Assembly (NCBI GenBank): GCA_012295275.1
Contig: CM022677.1
Span: 8,319,514 to 8,383,513 of the forward strand
DNA length: 64,000 bases
Source: Chrysomallon squamiferum
Taxonomy: Eukaryota > Mollusca > Gastropoda > Neomphalida > Peltospiridae
Reading direction: 5' to 3'
Shown here: positions 23,281 through 35,549 of the stretch, piece after piece
How positions within the stretch are numbered: the first letter of the stretch is position 1
Layout of the letters: the number at the start of each line of letters is the position of its first letter
Notes under the pieces: generated by a model
The model's database searches: none
What the model was told of the DNA's origin: nothing
Seen by the model: only the letters and a program-made list of their open reading frames with translations
Program-made: the position numbers and the translations under genes

Positions 23281-23589
23281 TAATTAAAAAAACAATACAA
23301 ACCTGAGCCCACCTCTCAAGGGTTATGGAGCTGCAAGGAGCATAACCAGCTTCACGTCAACATCATCAACACAATCTCCTATAGCACTGATATGCTGGAG
23401 CAAAAGGGACAGAATGTTATTATCACTGCAGATATTACCAACTTCAAATAAATATTTTACAAATAAATGTCTGTCTCTATTACTGTTATCATCATGTTAC
23501 TATCATCATCATAAAATAAAAAAATGACAGAAGGATGCCAGCTGAAGTTAAAGCAATACACCTACAGTAACGTTGTAAGGTTTCTAATA

Positions 23590-24261
23590 TTACGCATATC
23601 CTAGTAAACGACCTATCAGAAGACAAAATTCGATTAGAACAAATAAGATTTTCCACAACAGAGAAGTAAATATACGACTAATAAAGGTAAATATACGACC
23701 GATATACGTAAATATACGTCTGATGGGTCCAGCTGGAGAATGTCGTCTGACTCTTCTGACCCTTTTGACTCTGAGAGGTGGCAATGTGTACATCTCGCAG
23801 TTTCCATCTCTTAAGTTGTACACGATGGCGGTGAATCTTGCAGAGCAAACTGGACAATTTCTTCTGCTTCTAGACCACCTCTCCAAACAGCTGAAACAAA
23901 ATTCATGTAAACACGAGTCTGCATGACATTTATCTAAAAATGCTTCTGAACACAAAGAACAAGTAGGTGACTTATCTGATTCAGGCTGTTGTGTTGATTC
24001 AGCAGTGCTGGGTGATGGTGATGTTGACATTCCTGGTCTTTCTCCACATACTGCTTTTACAGGGTCACGTTCGGAAATCTTTCGCCCTTTCGGACGCTTT
24101 TCCGGGCACCCATCATCCTGTGCTTTCCGTTTCCGAGATGTTGATGTCCCTGGTCCTGTACGTGTTGTTTATCCATGCTCACGTTCGGAAAGCTTTCGCC
24201 CTTTTGGAGGCTTCTCAGGGCACCCATCATCCTGTGCTTTTCGTTTCTGTGCTTTTCCCAT
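23590..24261 (-). CDS. TOPORS-like RING-finger protein with hydrophobic C-terminal tail
   Basis: Probable RING E3 ubiquitin ligase. From ATG 24030 the protein is 146 residues, stop 23592-23590. The RING is complete: C24, C27, C40, H42, C45, C48, C59, C62 (C3HC4). The text around it (DSCLHEFCFSCLERWS, CPVC, then FTAIVYNLRD) is closest to TOPORS-type RINGs (family: D.C.H.FCF.C...WS...  .CP.C...F..I..N.R). Then comes a basic patch (VKRVRRVRR, ~87-95), three 7-residue RIFT repeats (105-125) and a hydrophobic segment (121-146) that could anchor it in a membrane; TOPORS itself is much longer and nuclear. The same frame extends upstream to ATG 24261 through two KRKAQDDGCPEK units 38 residues apart, but a TAA at 24169-24171 separates them. 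Hence 24030 is the safest start. An acceptor-like ttactgcag ends about 24284. Confidence 0.65.
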
Positions 24262-24299
24262 TTCGTATTGATAACTGCAGTAACATTGTAGGAGAAAAG

Positions 24300-26150
24300 A
24301 AAATTATATATAATCCAAAAATATCTACTAATTTTATTTCTGTTGTTAGAACTATATCTATTTTTATTTTATTTTTTATGGCAGTAAACTTTTTTACTTA
24401 TACGTTTTATCTGTTTGTTTCACTAACGTTAATCTTCGCACAAGGATTTTACAACCAGGGCTAATGTTCACATAATGAACATATAGCTTGGAACTTTGCA
24501 TGAATTTATTACATAATGTCAGTTTCGCATCTAAAATGACAGGTGTACAGGGTTTAAATTGTTTGTGGATGGTGATTTTAAAAATTCATTCAAAATAAAT
24601 TAAAATATATTGTCAAACACACACACACACACACACACACATATTTAAGGTTTATATGTGATGTGATTTCATAACATGAAATTTATTATTTTATTTATTT
24701 ATTTTTATTTTATTTTATTTGTTGCTGTTTTATTGTGTCATAGCTTTTAAAACTTATATTTTTATTTCAGTTATTGTTATTATCAGTGTTACTTTTTCTT
24801 TATCTATATTATTGTTCTTGTTGCTTTTTGTCGTTGGAGGAGTTGTTAGGTACTGAAAAGTGATTTTCAGTTTAGGAAATACAAGGTTGACTAAGTTATA
24901 GCTAACTTTTTATCCTGATTTCAGAAACAAAATATTTAAAATTGTCATTCAAATTGTTCCAAAGTTTTTGTTTTTTTAATATTGCCATTTTGAAGAAATC
25001 TTTTTATAGGCTTGTTTCATAATATGTCAACTGTGTCTTCCAAACTCTGCTAAGAATATTTACATACAAAGTTGGCAAAATCATTCATTTGATATTAATA
25101 TATATATATATATATATATATATCTTTGAAAATTCATAACTTCATTCTATTATAAATATAATTATGTTGTTTATTTTTTGTTTGGTTCTTGTTTTTGTTT
25201 TTTTAATTAATAACCGATACACACTTGCAGAAACATAATCAAAGATACTTATGATATTGTGATTATTTTTGTAACATTCGTGAAATAAACATAACGATAA
25301 AGATACAAGCACGCACACACAAACACACACACGCACACACACACATATATATTAGATTAAGAGGTCATACAATCAGATACATAGAGAAATGCAAAAATCT
25401 ATTTTAAATAATCAGCTTATTTTGTAATTTGTCTTTTTTCCTCTTTTTCCTTACATTATTTTATTGTGTTTGTTTGTCAGTTTATTTTGTTTCATTTAAT
25501 CACAAACACACAACACAACTGGTAATTTTGATACCAGATAAATCTCTTTGCCTCTGTTCACATAGAGTTACTACATTTACAAACAAAAATAAAATCACAT
25601 AATTGACTTAGTTATATAATTTCTGACACAGGCTCAGGATTCCTTATAATTATAAAATGTTTTGCTTTACGTATTCCTGGATAAGAAAGCATAATCCATG
25701 TATTTGAAATTGTAACAATAAAAATAGATGTAAATAAATAAATACTAAATTTACCTGAACTTACTGCTTCGTCTGGGATAAAAATAACAGTTTGAAATTT
25801 TCTATGTTTTTTTTTATTTGTTTGATATAATATGTCCACGGACAGCAGTTTCACGGTGCGCAAACAAGTAAATGTTCATTTCATTTCTTTTCTTTTCTTT
25901 AATCTATTTACTTCATATTTCAATTATTTATTTCATTTTTTTTTTATTAATATGATTATTTTTATGATTTATTTTTGGTTTGTTCTTTTTACTTTTATTT
26001 ATTTATTTATTTTATTTTTAAATAATAATATTATTATAGTTGTTTTGTTTTCTTGTTGTTTTTTTTTAAATTTATTTCATGATGGAATTTCCTAATTGCG
26101 TTTTAAAATAATGTCTTCAGAATTATTTGATTTCTTCTTCATCAGTAAAG
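24300..26150. other. AT-rich intergenic DNA with simple repeats
   Basis: (CA)n near 24617-24641, (TA)n near 25097-25122, cacacg-rich text at 25308-25345. No supported gene. Confidence 0.6.
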
Positions 26151-26165
26151 AAAACCTTTACCAAA

Positions 26166-26279
26166 ATGGTCTCGCCCAGTAAATATGTTTGTATTGACCG
26201 GCAGGACTCGGCAAATTTCGCGAGACTCCGTTATTTAGAGTACTTTTCAGTTAGTTTGTATATAAACGTCCGGAAATAA
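26166..26279 (+). CDS. Candidate first exon or short ORF in promoter-like DNA
   Basis: ATG 26166 opens 37 codons (MVSPSKYVCIDRQDSANFAR, then LRYLEYFSVS). A TTTCGCGAGA element at 26216-26225 is close to the TCTCGCGAGA core-promoter motif known in animals, and the patch is CpG-rich for this window. No domain or downstream exon recognised; it may be 5' regulatory DNA rather than coding. Confidence 0.2.
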   Translation: MVSPSKYVCIDRQDSANFARLRYLEYFSVSLYINVRK

Positions 26280-26330
26280 ACTCCCGTAAAATGACATACA
26301 ACAGATGCTCAGATTAAAATAATACTAACG

Positions 26331-26427
26331 CTACTGCTGCTGCTGCTACTACTACTACTTACTACTACTACTACTACTACTACTACTAATAATAATAATA
26401 ATAAGAAGAAGAAGAAGAAGAAGAAGA
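26331..26427. repeat. Compound trinucleotide microsatellite
   Basis: CTG, then CTA, then AAT, then AAG triplets in succession. Stepwise slippage of one ancestral triplet tract is likely. Confidence 0.95.
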
Positions 26428-26758
26428 ATGAATAAATAATAAATATAAAATTAAAATAACATGAAAGTTTTATACGATTTTATTCGAATTCAGTTTGGAA
26501 TTGCTCTTCTTATAGCACAATAATTATTTATAACGATAATATTTTATTAATACTAATTAAATATAGAGTTAACTACTATTATTAATTATAATCAATTATA
26601 CAAATTAAATTGCTAACAATAAATGTATTTAAAACAAAAATAATAATAAAAACAAATGTGACCTACTGATATTGGCATTCAAATATCAACTGACGTAAAA
26701 TCGTTAAATGTTTTATTTATACCCGAAATTAAATCCGCTGACGTAGACCTAAATAGAC

Positions 26759-26770
26759 TGCGCATGTGCA
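26759..26770. promoter_or_regulatory. NRF1-like motif
   Basis: TGCGCATGTGCA, one base from the NRF1 palindrome, in a short CpG-bearing patch with nearby tgacgta sequences (26692, 26739). Confidence 0.25.
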
Positions 26771-27229
26771 TGTGCAAGTATTACACTTGTAACTTTTATT
26801 TTTCAAAAGACATAATTATGGTTTATTAATTTATTAATTGAACTAACATTTTAAAAATAGTTATTTAATCCATCAAAATATATATTTTATTTAAACATAT
26901 GGATAAACGTTTCTGTCTGTCTGTCTAGTTGTTTTTCAGCAAATGTAGATTCAAATACATTATCTGTTTTGGTTCATTAAGAAAAAGAGGAAAAGAAAAG
27001 AAAAGAAAAAATATGACAATAAAATGAATACCATGTAAATGAAAAATGAAAATAATGTAAAAGAATAAAATAAAAATGTTCACTAATCGAATTCGGTCTG
27101 GTGCGAGTTGAAGACAGGTCTCGATTACGACAGTAGTTTCAATAAATAAATAAATAAATGACAACCCTTTATAAACATTTTCTGAGGCGAAGACAATATA
27201 AAAATATACTAATTTTGTCATTCAGCTGT

Positions 27230-27960
27230 ATCATAATAATAATTTTACATGCGATTGCGTTCGCAGCCGGAAAATGACGAATGATACCGAACAAATCTTT
27301 ATAACTACCGAAGCATGCTGGACCATGCTGACACAAACCCACTTATAAGATAATAAACAAAACTGGAGCACATTTTAGAACTGCGCTGTAGCAAGATTCT
27401 GGTGTACACTCTGTATTTCTCAATACTCGGGTTTTCTGTATGAGTAAATATCATCGTTGTTATCACTTACAGTTACCCATATCAACTGTAGTAAAATTTC
27501 ATGTGTAAATCGCACCACTCTTTTCGCTGAATATAAATTTATATGTATGAGTTTTTTCTTTGTTTTTAAAAATAAATAAAATGCAGTGTTATTAATTTAA
27601 AAAAGGACATTATCGATATATATATATATATATATATATAATGAACACGTTAAAAAAAAGCACATTAATTTATTTCTCAATTTTTAAAGAAAAATAATAC
27701 CCCCTCCTCTAGCTCTGACTTCTTTACAGTTTGCTGGTTTTGTTACGCATGATTATCATGTATATCCTGGCTAAGTGCTCTTGAGAAAACTTATTAACTA
27801 ACGAACTATTAGTCAATGGCATATGCTGTGCAATCTAAACTACAGGAAGAAATGTTTACCAATAGTTATACATCCTCTAAACTTAATATTAACGTGAATG
27901 CTGACATCCTAATAAACATGTTATTATTACTATTTTCATTCAGTCTTCACGTGAAAAAAA
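27230..27960. other. Intergenic DNA, CpG-bearing at its left end
   Basis: 27250-27320 is less AT-rich and has an ATG with a 20-codon frame, not supported as a gene. (TA)n near 27618-27640. Confidence 0.5.
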
Positions 27961-28172
27961 AAAGGTAAATGTTTTTTTATCAGATTGGAATCATGTACAT
28001 CAGGTATCTCTCTTCAGTTAGGAATCTTGTGTCATCAAACATGTAGTCTTGCATAATGATCAACATCAAATCTTCTGTAGGCCTGGTCAGGTGAGGGTAT
28101 TGGTTGTCTTTCACCTATTTCCAAATACCAGTTTAATCCTAACAGCCTTATAGTCCCACTTGTGACACCAAA
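27960..28172 (-). other. Leader stub of an LTR retrotransposon
   Basis: Directly inside the LTR (minus direction) the sequence reads TTTGGTGTCACAAGTGGGA, which looks like a primer-binding-site leader of Gypsy-type elements. A short open stretch (QDYMFDDTRFLTEERYLMYM) follows, but no gag or pol is recognisable before the element breaks off. Confidence 0.35.
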
Positions 28173-28408
28173 TGTAACGGAGGGTGGAAGCAAACGGCTC
28201 TCTGTCTAAGGAATAAACAAACAAGATGGGGTTTCCAATTAAAGGGCTTTAATACTAGGTAATTCCTGATATAGCAATGTTAACATTTACAACATAGTAA
28301 CAATGGCGTCTCCAAGGAGGACAAACTGACCAGGTTCATTAAAAACAAATCATAAAAATTCTACAGTTCCAAACTAAAAACATCAAACCAATACAAAACA
28401 CACACAAA

Positions 28409-28446
<38 letters not shown>

Positions 28447-28713
28447 TATACCAGTGTCGCCACCTTCACTAGCAATAGTTTAAGTCCTGCAATGTTCAAG
28501 GCCAAAGAGAAACATTTTGTTATGAGAACGTCACCCGAAATATTCCAGGCAGAAATTGCCATATACGGCCATGTCACATGAAAGTTCCCAATAGGAGACA
28601 GACATGTTAATCTAGCTTGCTAGCACTTACTCCCCACTAATTACTTTAACACATTACATAATCTGACCTTTACAGAATAGGAAGCAATGGCTATTATTTC
28701 TCCATTCTACACA
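28173..28713 (-). mobile_element. Putative LTR of a Gypsy-like retrotransposon
   Basis: On the minus strand the segment starts TGTGTAGAATGG and ends CTCCGTTACA, the TG...CA ends expected of an LTR (541 bp), and is followed immediately by the primer-binding-like leader. A (CA)n tract sits inside (about 28396-28442). The second LTR and target-site duplication are not visible. Confidence 0.4.
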
Positions 28714-28719
28714 CTTCCC

Positions 28720-29215
28720 TACTTAAAATGTTGCTATCCTCAGCAACATAAAGCATCTAATAATAATTTTAATTGATATAATAAAATCTCTCATAATTTA
28801 TCTCTATGACATTAAGAACAACGCCATTATGACGCCAACCACGAAAACATTAACATTAAAATAGGATTATCAGGTGGAAAGGTGCCAGGTTACGGTAATA
28901 TTCCAAGATAATTTTATAATTAATTAGGTGTAATAGTTATATCTTTGATTTTATTATGAGAAGTCTAAAATATTGAAAAATATTTAATAATGTATTAATT
29001 GTAACTGGTTTATTACAGGGAAATATGAGAAAGGGCAACATTAAGCAGATATTCTGTTTGCTTTACAATTAATATTCATAGATATAAATGGAGCAATGGA
29101 TATTTACCTTTATAGGAAAGACTCAGTATATGTTGAAAAGATAGAGAGACTTCCATTAATAATATATTTATATATATTCACAATGTGTATGTGTGTGTGT
29201 TTATGTATATGTGTG

Positions 29216-29225
<10 letters not shown>
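28720..29225. other. AT-rich intergenic DNA
   Basis: No gene or repeat recognised. Confidence 0.5.

Positions 29226-29232
<7 letters not shown>

Positions 29233-29304
<72 letters not shown>
29233..29304. repeat. (GA)n microsatellite, ~72 bp
   Basis: Uninterrupted GA, preceded by a short (TA)n. Confidence 0.97.
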
Positions 29305-29305
<1 letters not shown>

Positions 29306-29401
29306 AGGTACATACATAGAAGCATTTTATAGATAGATAGAAAGTCAGACAGACAGCCAGCTAGATTGATACATTGAAACACAGAGAGCAGATAGACAAA
29401 G

Positions 29402-29403
<2 letters not shown>

Positions 29404-29461
<58 letters not shown>
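29404..29461. repeat. (CA)n microsatellite
   Basis: Uninterrupted CA dinucleotides 100 bp right of the GA tract. Confidence 0.97.
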
Positions 29462-29466
<5 letters not shown>

Positions 29467-30164
29467 TACACACAGAGATATTTACAACAGAACTGGATTT
29501 TTGAAACCATTCCAAATTGGTCACATTTAAAAATGTATTTAAAAATGACAGTAAATTTTGGAATAAATGATGAAATATTTTAATATTTGATATACAGAAT
29601 TGTAAAAAGAAATTACCTTGAAAGACTGAGTATATTGAAATGTCTTGTGTATTCTTAGCTTTTAGGAATTATTTTACTATTAATATGTCATTAATAATCA
29701 AAACAAAAACTTTCTGTCCACTGGTCTATCCCCTATGTCCATCCACCATACAGCTTTCTCTAAAATGTCCCTGTTTGTATATCTTCCTGTGTGTGTGTCT
29801 GCTGTCTGTCTTTGAATTGACAGATACACAGACAAACACATCTATCTACCTACATATGGATGAATAAATGTTAACTGTCTCTTTACCTCTCCATCTCTCA
29901 ATCAGTCAATCAGTCAGTCAAGCAATGTGGGACTGATTGTCATTCTATCTACCTATCACTCTATCTGACAAATTACATATCACTCATAATTTATCCAAAA
30001 CTATAGTTGAAATTTTTTGGGAGAATACAAGATTTTCACTTATATAAATTTGCACACAACAGTTTTTATTCATCTATTTCTCTATCAGTCTATATCTAAT
30101 GTTCTAAATCTGTCTTTCTAGGTTTCAATCTACAAATCAATTTACTGCCAGCCAGTGTATATCT

Positions 30165-31195
30165 CTTTATCTACAAAACACATACACAAACATAATTAAC
30201 TCTAATTCACATACTCATTACAATCTCTTATCTATTTATAAAACACATACACAAACATAATTAACTCTAATTCACATACTCATTACCATCTCTTTATCTA
30301 TCTATAAAACACATACACAAACATAATTAACTCTAATTCACATACTCATTACCATCTCTTTATCTATCTATAAAACACATACACAAACATAATTCACTCT
30401 AATTCACATACTCATTACAATCTCTTATCTATCTATAAAACACATACACAAACATAATTAACTCTAATTCACATATTCATTACAATCTCTTTATCTATCT
30501 ATAAAACACATACACAAACATAATGAACTCTAATTCACATATTCATTACAATCTCTTTATCTATCTATAAAACACATACACAAACAAAATTAACTCTAAT
30601 TCACATACTCATTACCATCTCTTTATCTATCTATAAAACACATACACAAACATAATGAACTCTAATTCACATATTCATTACCATCTCTTTATCTATCTAT
30701 AAAACACATACACAAACAAAATTAACTCTAATTCACATACTCATTACCATCTCTTTATCTATCTATAAAACACATCATACACAAACATAATTCACTCTAA
30801 TTCACATACTCATTACCATCTCTTTATCTATAAAACACATACACAAACATAATTAACTCTAATTCACATACTCATTACCATCTCTTTATCTATCTCCAAA
30901 ACACATTACACAAACATAATTCACTCTAATTCATACTCATTACAATCTCTTATCTATTTATAAAACACATACACAAACATAATTAACTCTAATTCACATA
31001 CTCATTACCATCTCTTTATCTATCTATAAAACACATACACAAACATAATTAACTCTAATTCATATACTCATTACCATCTCTTTATCTATCTATAAAACAC
31101 ATACACAAACATAATTAACTCTAATTCATATACTCATTACCATCTCTTTATCTATCTCCAAAACACATTACACAAACATAATGAACTCTAATTCA
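30165..31195. repeat. 66-bp minisatellite, ~15-16 copies
   Basis: Unit: acatacacaaacataatt, then aactctaattcacatactca, then ttaccatctctttatctatc, then tataaaac. Copies differ by point changes (aattaac/aatgaac/aattcac) and small indels; two share an atctccaaaacacatta variant (30890, 31155). Confidence 0.93.
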
Positions 31196-31199
31196 AATA

Positions 31200-31985
31200 C
31201 TCCCATCCTATCTCACTAACACATGAACATACTAACACTTTCTTTCTTATACACATATCAGCATAATGAACTGCTTCTAACTTAGTTCTCAGTAGACATG
31301 GATCACTCAACATGCAGTGTTGTTTATGCACATCAGGATCCACAAAACTCAGTGAAAATTTACATGAAGCTTTTAATAAAGATCAGTAACTCACTGTACA
31401 TCTTATTTAAACTTAGAATATTTATTTGTCAAAATAAATAATTTTTTTAATCTTTTTCTATTAACAGTTTACACTTTGTAAAATGTAAATATTTGTCATT
31501 TTATTTTAAAGAATAATTAGTGATATTTAGAGTTTGTTAAGTGTTCAAATAGTGAGAATGAGTATGTGAAATACTGATTTGTCTTCACAGACATCTTATA
31601 AAGTACGCACACAACACTCTATGCTGTCACACAATTAGAACAAAATATTTCATATATCAATATATCATCCTGTAATTAACCACATATCTGCTCATCCAAC
31701 TACACGAGCTTCTATTCATTTATTCTTTCATTCGTCCAGCATTTATCACATCCAGTGAGTTATTCTATTTGGATATTATGTGAATGTATCATCCCTCTCT
31801 ATCTCTAACCAGGCTAACCATTTTACTTCATTATCCATCCATCTTTCAATCCTATACTTCCACACATATACATGAATCCAGTGATTAATCTAAGCACAAA
31901 GAATCTATTTTCTTTTCACAAAAATCACGAAGCTGAAACTTCCAGTTTTTAACAAATGTTGTCACCTGTGACTGAAACAGTCTCT
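31200..31985. other. Intergenic DNA
   Basis: Unique AT-rich sequence; no supported gene. Confidence 0.5.
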
Positions 31986-32014
31986 CCTGCACTCATCCAG
32001 TCTGATTATTTATA

Positions 32015-32068
32015 TAAAAAAAATAAATAAATAAATACATAAATAAATAAATAAATAAATAAATAATA
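32015..32068. repeat. (AAAT)n microsatellite
   Basis: Tandem AAAT units. Confidence 0.9.
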
Positions 32069-32134
32069 TTTATCCTGATCAACAGCTCCATCCAGTGTCT
32101 CAGAGGAACACCCTGTCATAACTTCTCACCATCA

Positions 32135-32248
32135 TTACACACACACACAACCACACTCGTACACATACACAAAAACACTCATACACATACACGCACACAC
32201 ACAGCGCACAAAATACACATTATACATACATACATAATATTACAGACA

Positions 32249-32293
<45 letters not shown>

Positions 32294-32740
32294 TACTACA
32301 AACATAAACAGTCTCACAGACAGATTATATATATAAATATACATACACGTGCACATGAACAAAAATGTAACATACCCCAGTTTCGTACATATAGTCATAA
32401 AATACACAATCCCATATGTACTATTACTGTAATATACATGCACATACATGTGCTAATATGCAAACATAAACACATACACACGGTCATGTTTTAAACTTGT
32501 CATGTATACTCATTCACCTAGACAGACATATACACACCAGCAATAATCAACAACTCCACCCTGTTTCACACACATACATACACATACATACTCACACCTA
32601 CACATACTCACACCTATACATAAATACATACACATATACATACACACATACATACACATACATACACATACATACACCTACACATACACACACCTATACA
32701 TATATACATACACACACATTGCATATCTACAAACACACAT
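32135..32740. repeat. CA/ACAT-rich low-complexity block
   Basis: (CA)n at about 32248-32289 and (ACAT)n-like cacatacata at 32560-32720. Open frames here are repeat artefacts. Confidence 0.85.
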
Positions 32741-32800
32741 AAAGTCATGTTTTAATCTAGTCACATATTCATATAGACAGACATATACTCACCAACAATA

Positions 32801-33000
32801 NNNNNNNNNNNNNNNNNNNNNNNNNNNNNNNNNNNNNNNNNNNNNNNNNNNNNNNNNNNNNNNNNNNNNNNNNNNNNNNNNNNNNNNNNNNNNNNNNNNN
32901 NNNNNNNNNNNNNNNNNNNNNNNNNNNNNNNNNNNNNNNNNNNNNNNNNNNNNNNNNNNNNNNNNNNNNNNNNNNNNNNNNNNNNNNNNNNNNNNNNNNN
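32801..33000. other. Assembly gap (200 N)
   Basis: Exactly 200 Ns, abutting the 57-bp minisatellite, so the array probably continues into unresolved sequence. Confidence 0.99.
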
Positions 33001-34482
33001 CTTACGATCACTATTATCACCATGATTATTAGTATTAATACCACCGGTACGGTTTCCATTATTATCACTACTGCCAGCACTTCTATGACTGCTGACAGTA
33101 TTTCCATGATTTCTGCCAGCACAACCATGTTTATTAATATCACCGGTACCACTGCTATTACCATCACAGCTACTAGCACTACGATATCTGTTAATACCAC
33201 CGTTACCGCTGCCTTTCCCATTACTTCTAACATCACTACTATGACCTCCAATATCACCGATAATGATGCTATTACCATTACTAATACCCGCACTACCATC
33301 TGTATTAATACCACCGGTACTGATAACATTACCATCACTAATACCAACTCCGCCAGGTCTACCAATACCTCTTGCACTGTTGCCATTAACATCACAGCTA
33401 TCAGTACTACTATGTCTATGAATATCACTGATCTGAATGGTGTCACCATCACTGCTACCAGCACTATCATGCATATTAATACGACCGTTACCTCTGACGT
33501 TACCATCATATTATCGGAACTAAGATGTCTATTAATAACTCCGAAACTGCTGCGCCTACCATCTCTACTATCATCACTACCATGTCCACGAATACCACCG
33601 ACCTGGCTTATATTACCATCACTACTAACCAGCACAATCATTTGTGCTAATAACACCGGTTCCACTCCCATTCCCAATACTACGACCAGCACTACTATGT
33701 CTACAAATTCCATCGGCAAAGCTGCTATTACCATCACTACTACTAGCACTATCATGTCTAACAATACCTCCGATAAGGCTGCTGTTACCATGATTACAAC
33801 CATGTCTAGTAATAACACCGGTAACACTGCCATAACCATCACTACTACCACTACTGCCAGTGATGGTATTATTAGACATGATATAGCTGGTATTTGCGAA
33901 TGTAATAGTGACGTTACTGGCAGAATTATAAATAACACGATAGTGCAGGTATTATTGATGGTAATAGAAGCCATGCTGATGGTATTATTAGAGACGATAG
34001 TGATGGTATTAGGGAAGGTAATAGCAATTTACTCGTTCTATTATTAGACACGATAGTGCCGGTATTAGTAAAGGTGATACCAATGGCACTGATAGCATTA
34101 CTAGACATGATAGTGCTGGCATTAGCAAATGTAGTAGCAGCGGTACTGATGGAAGTAATATCAGCGGTACCGGTGGTATTATTAGATGTGATAATGTTTG
34201 TATTGGTGAATATTAAAGCAGCGGTGCTGGTAGTATTATTCGACATGATAGTGCTGGTATTAGTGATAATGATAGAAGCGCTACTGCTGAAATTCTTAGA
34301 GAGAACAGTTCTGGTATTATTCATGGTAATAGCAGCAATAGCAGTGGTATTATTAGACTTGATAGTGGCTGTATTACCGATGCTGGTAGCAGCGGTACTG
34401 GTTGTATTATTACACATGATAGTGTTGGTATTAGTGAATGTAATAGAAGCGGTACTGGTGATAGTATTAGATATGATATATT
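33001..34482. repeat. 57-bp minisatellite with an orientation switch near 33.87 kb
   Basis: A 57-bp (19-codon) unit containing attattagacatgatagtg and agcggtactgg. From about 33880 to 34480 the unit reads on the plus strand (GIIRLDSGCITDAGSSGTG-like); from 33001 to about 33860 it reads on the minus strand (GGINRYRSASSCDGNSSGT-like). Units are quite diverged but stay in phase over long stretches, giving open frames on both strands. Confidence 0.85.
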
Positions 34483-34960
34483 TACTTAGGGTGTGATGGG
34501 AATCCAAATGGTGAAGGTGATGAAACAGACATAGACACAAAATACAGACATACATATCTCATCGTAAACAAAACAAAACATGCAAGAACAACAAACATAC
34601 AAAAATGCATGTATTACATACGTGATACAGGACAAGGCACATGAACCATCAGACCACAGCATTCAAAACAACAAGCCACAGGACAAGTGCACAACACATC
34701 ACACCAGGCCATTCATTACATACAAAACATCAAAAAAGTCGGAAAAGGACATACATATACAGATGCAGTATGGAAACTGCACACCAGACCAGACCCAAAA
34801 TATTGAGAACAATAGCACAAGGGAGACAAAACAAACAACTGCAGACAAGCAACACAAACATATACAATGTACACAATGCAAAAATATATATATATATATA
34901 TATATATACCTGTGTGTGTGTGTGTGTGTGTGAATGTGTGTGTTTGTGTCTTTTGTATTA
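34483..34960. repeat. ACA-rich low-complexity block with TA/GT tract
   Basis: Degenerate acaaaacaacaaacata-type text, then (TA)n and (TG)n at 34885-34932. Similar text recurs at 36170-36990. Confidence 0.7.
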
Positions 34961-35429
34961 CATCCAACCTTCTTTTTTCTTTCATATTAAACAAAACCAA
35001 TAAGCGTTGTAACAAGTTCATGGCAATTTATGAAAAATGTAATATTACATAACTTCCTTTTCATTTAAAAAATACGTCAAATATATTATTTCTCATACAA
35101 AGATGTCCAAATTTCACACAGCAAGAACATTTTTTACAAATTTCTTATTTATAACTTGTCAAATGCAAGTAAAATTCACTTGTATAGACTTCCACAATAT
35201 TTTTATCAAGAAAAGTCATAGCAATGATCAGAAACAAATTTGAAGTTAAGACCATTCTGAAATATTTGTAATTGCACTTAATTTTAAGTACCGCACAAAC
35301 TCTATATTGTTCTGCTAATTTTGTGCTTTTAATTGAACTAATGGCTCATTTTAAATATTGTGATCAATAGTAGATGGCTTCATTTAAAAAGCAACAGTTA
35401 TGAAAAACATTTAACTAGTATTAGCATCA

Positions 35430-35437
35430 TGTATAAC

Positions 35438-35484
<47 letters not shown>
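35430..35484. repeat. (TA)n microsatellite
   Basis: Uninterrupted TA dinucleotides. Confidence 0.95.
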
Positions 35485-35487
<3 letters not shown>

Positions 35488-35549
35488 CCTTCAAATACTT
35501 TTTTTTTTTTTTGATGCATAGTTTATATTTTAAGCCTGTTTGCATAAAC

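Noticed and set aside
23967-24464. 165-codon plus-strand ORF overlapping the RING gene
   Set aside because: Opposite-strand shadow of the RING gene and its duplicated N-terminal units.
33001-34500. Long open frames on both strands (up to ~400 codons, partly through the N gap)
   Set aside because: They come from a 57-bp (19-codon) repeat in phase; composition is repeat-driven and the frames run on both strands.
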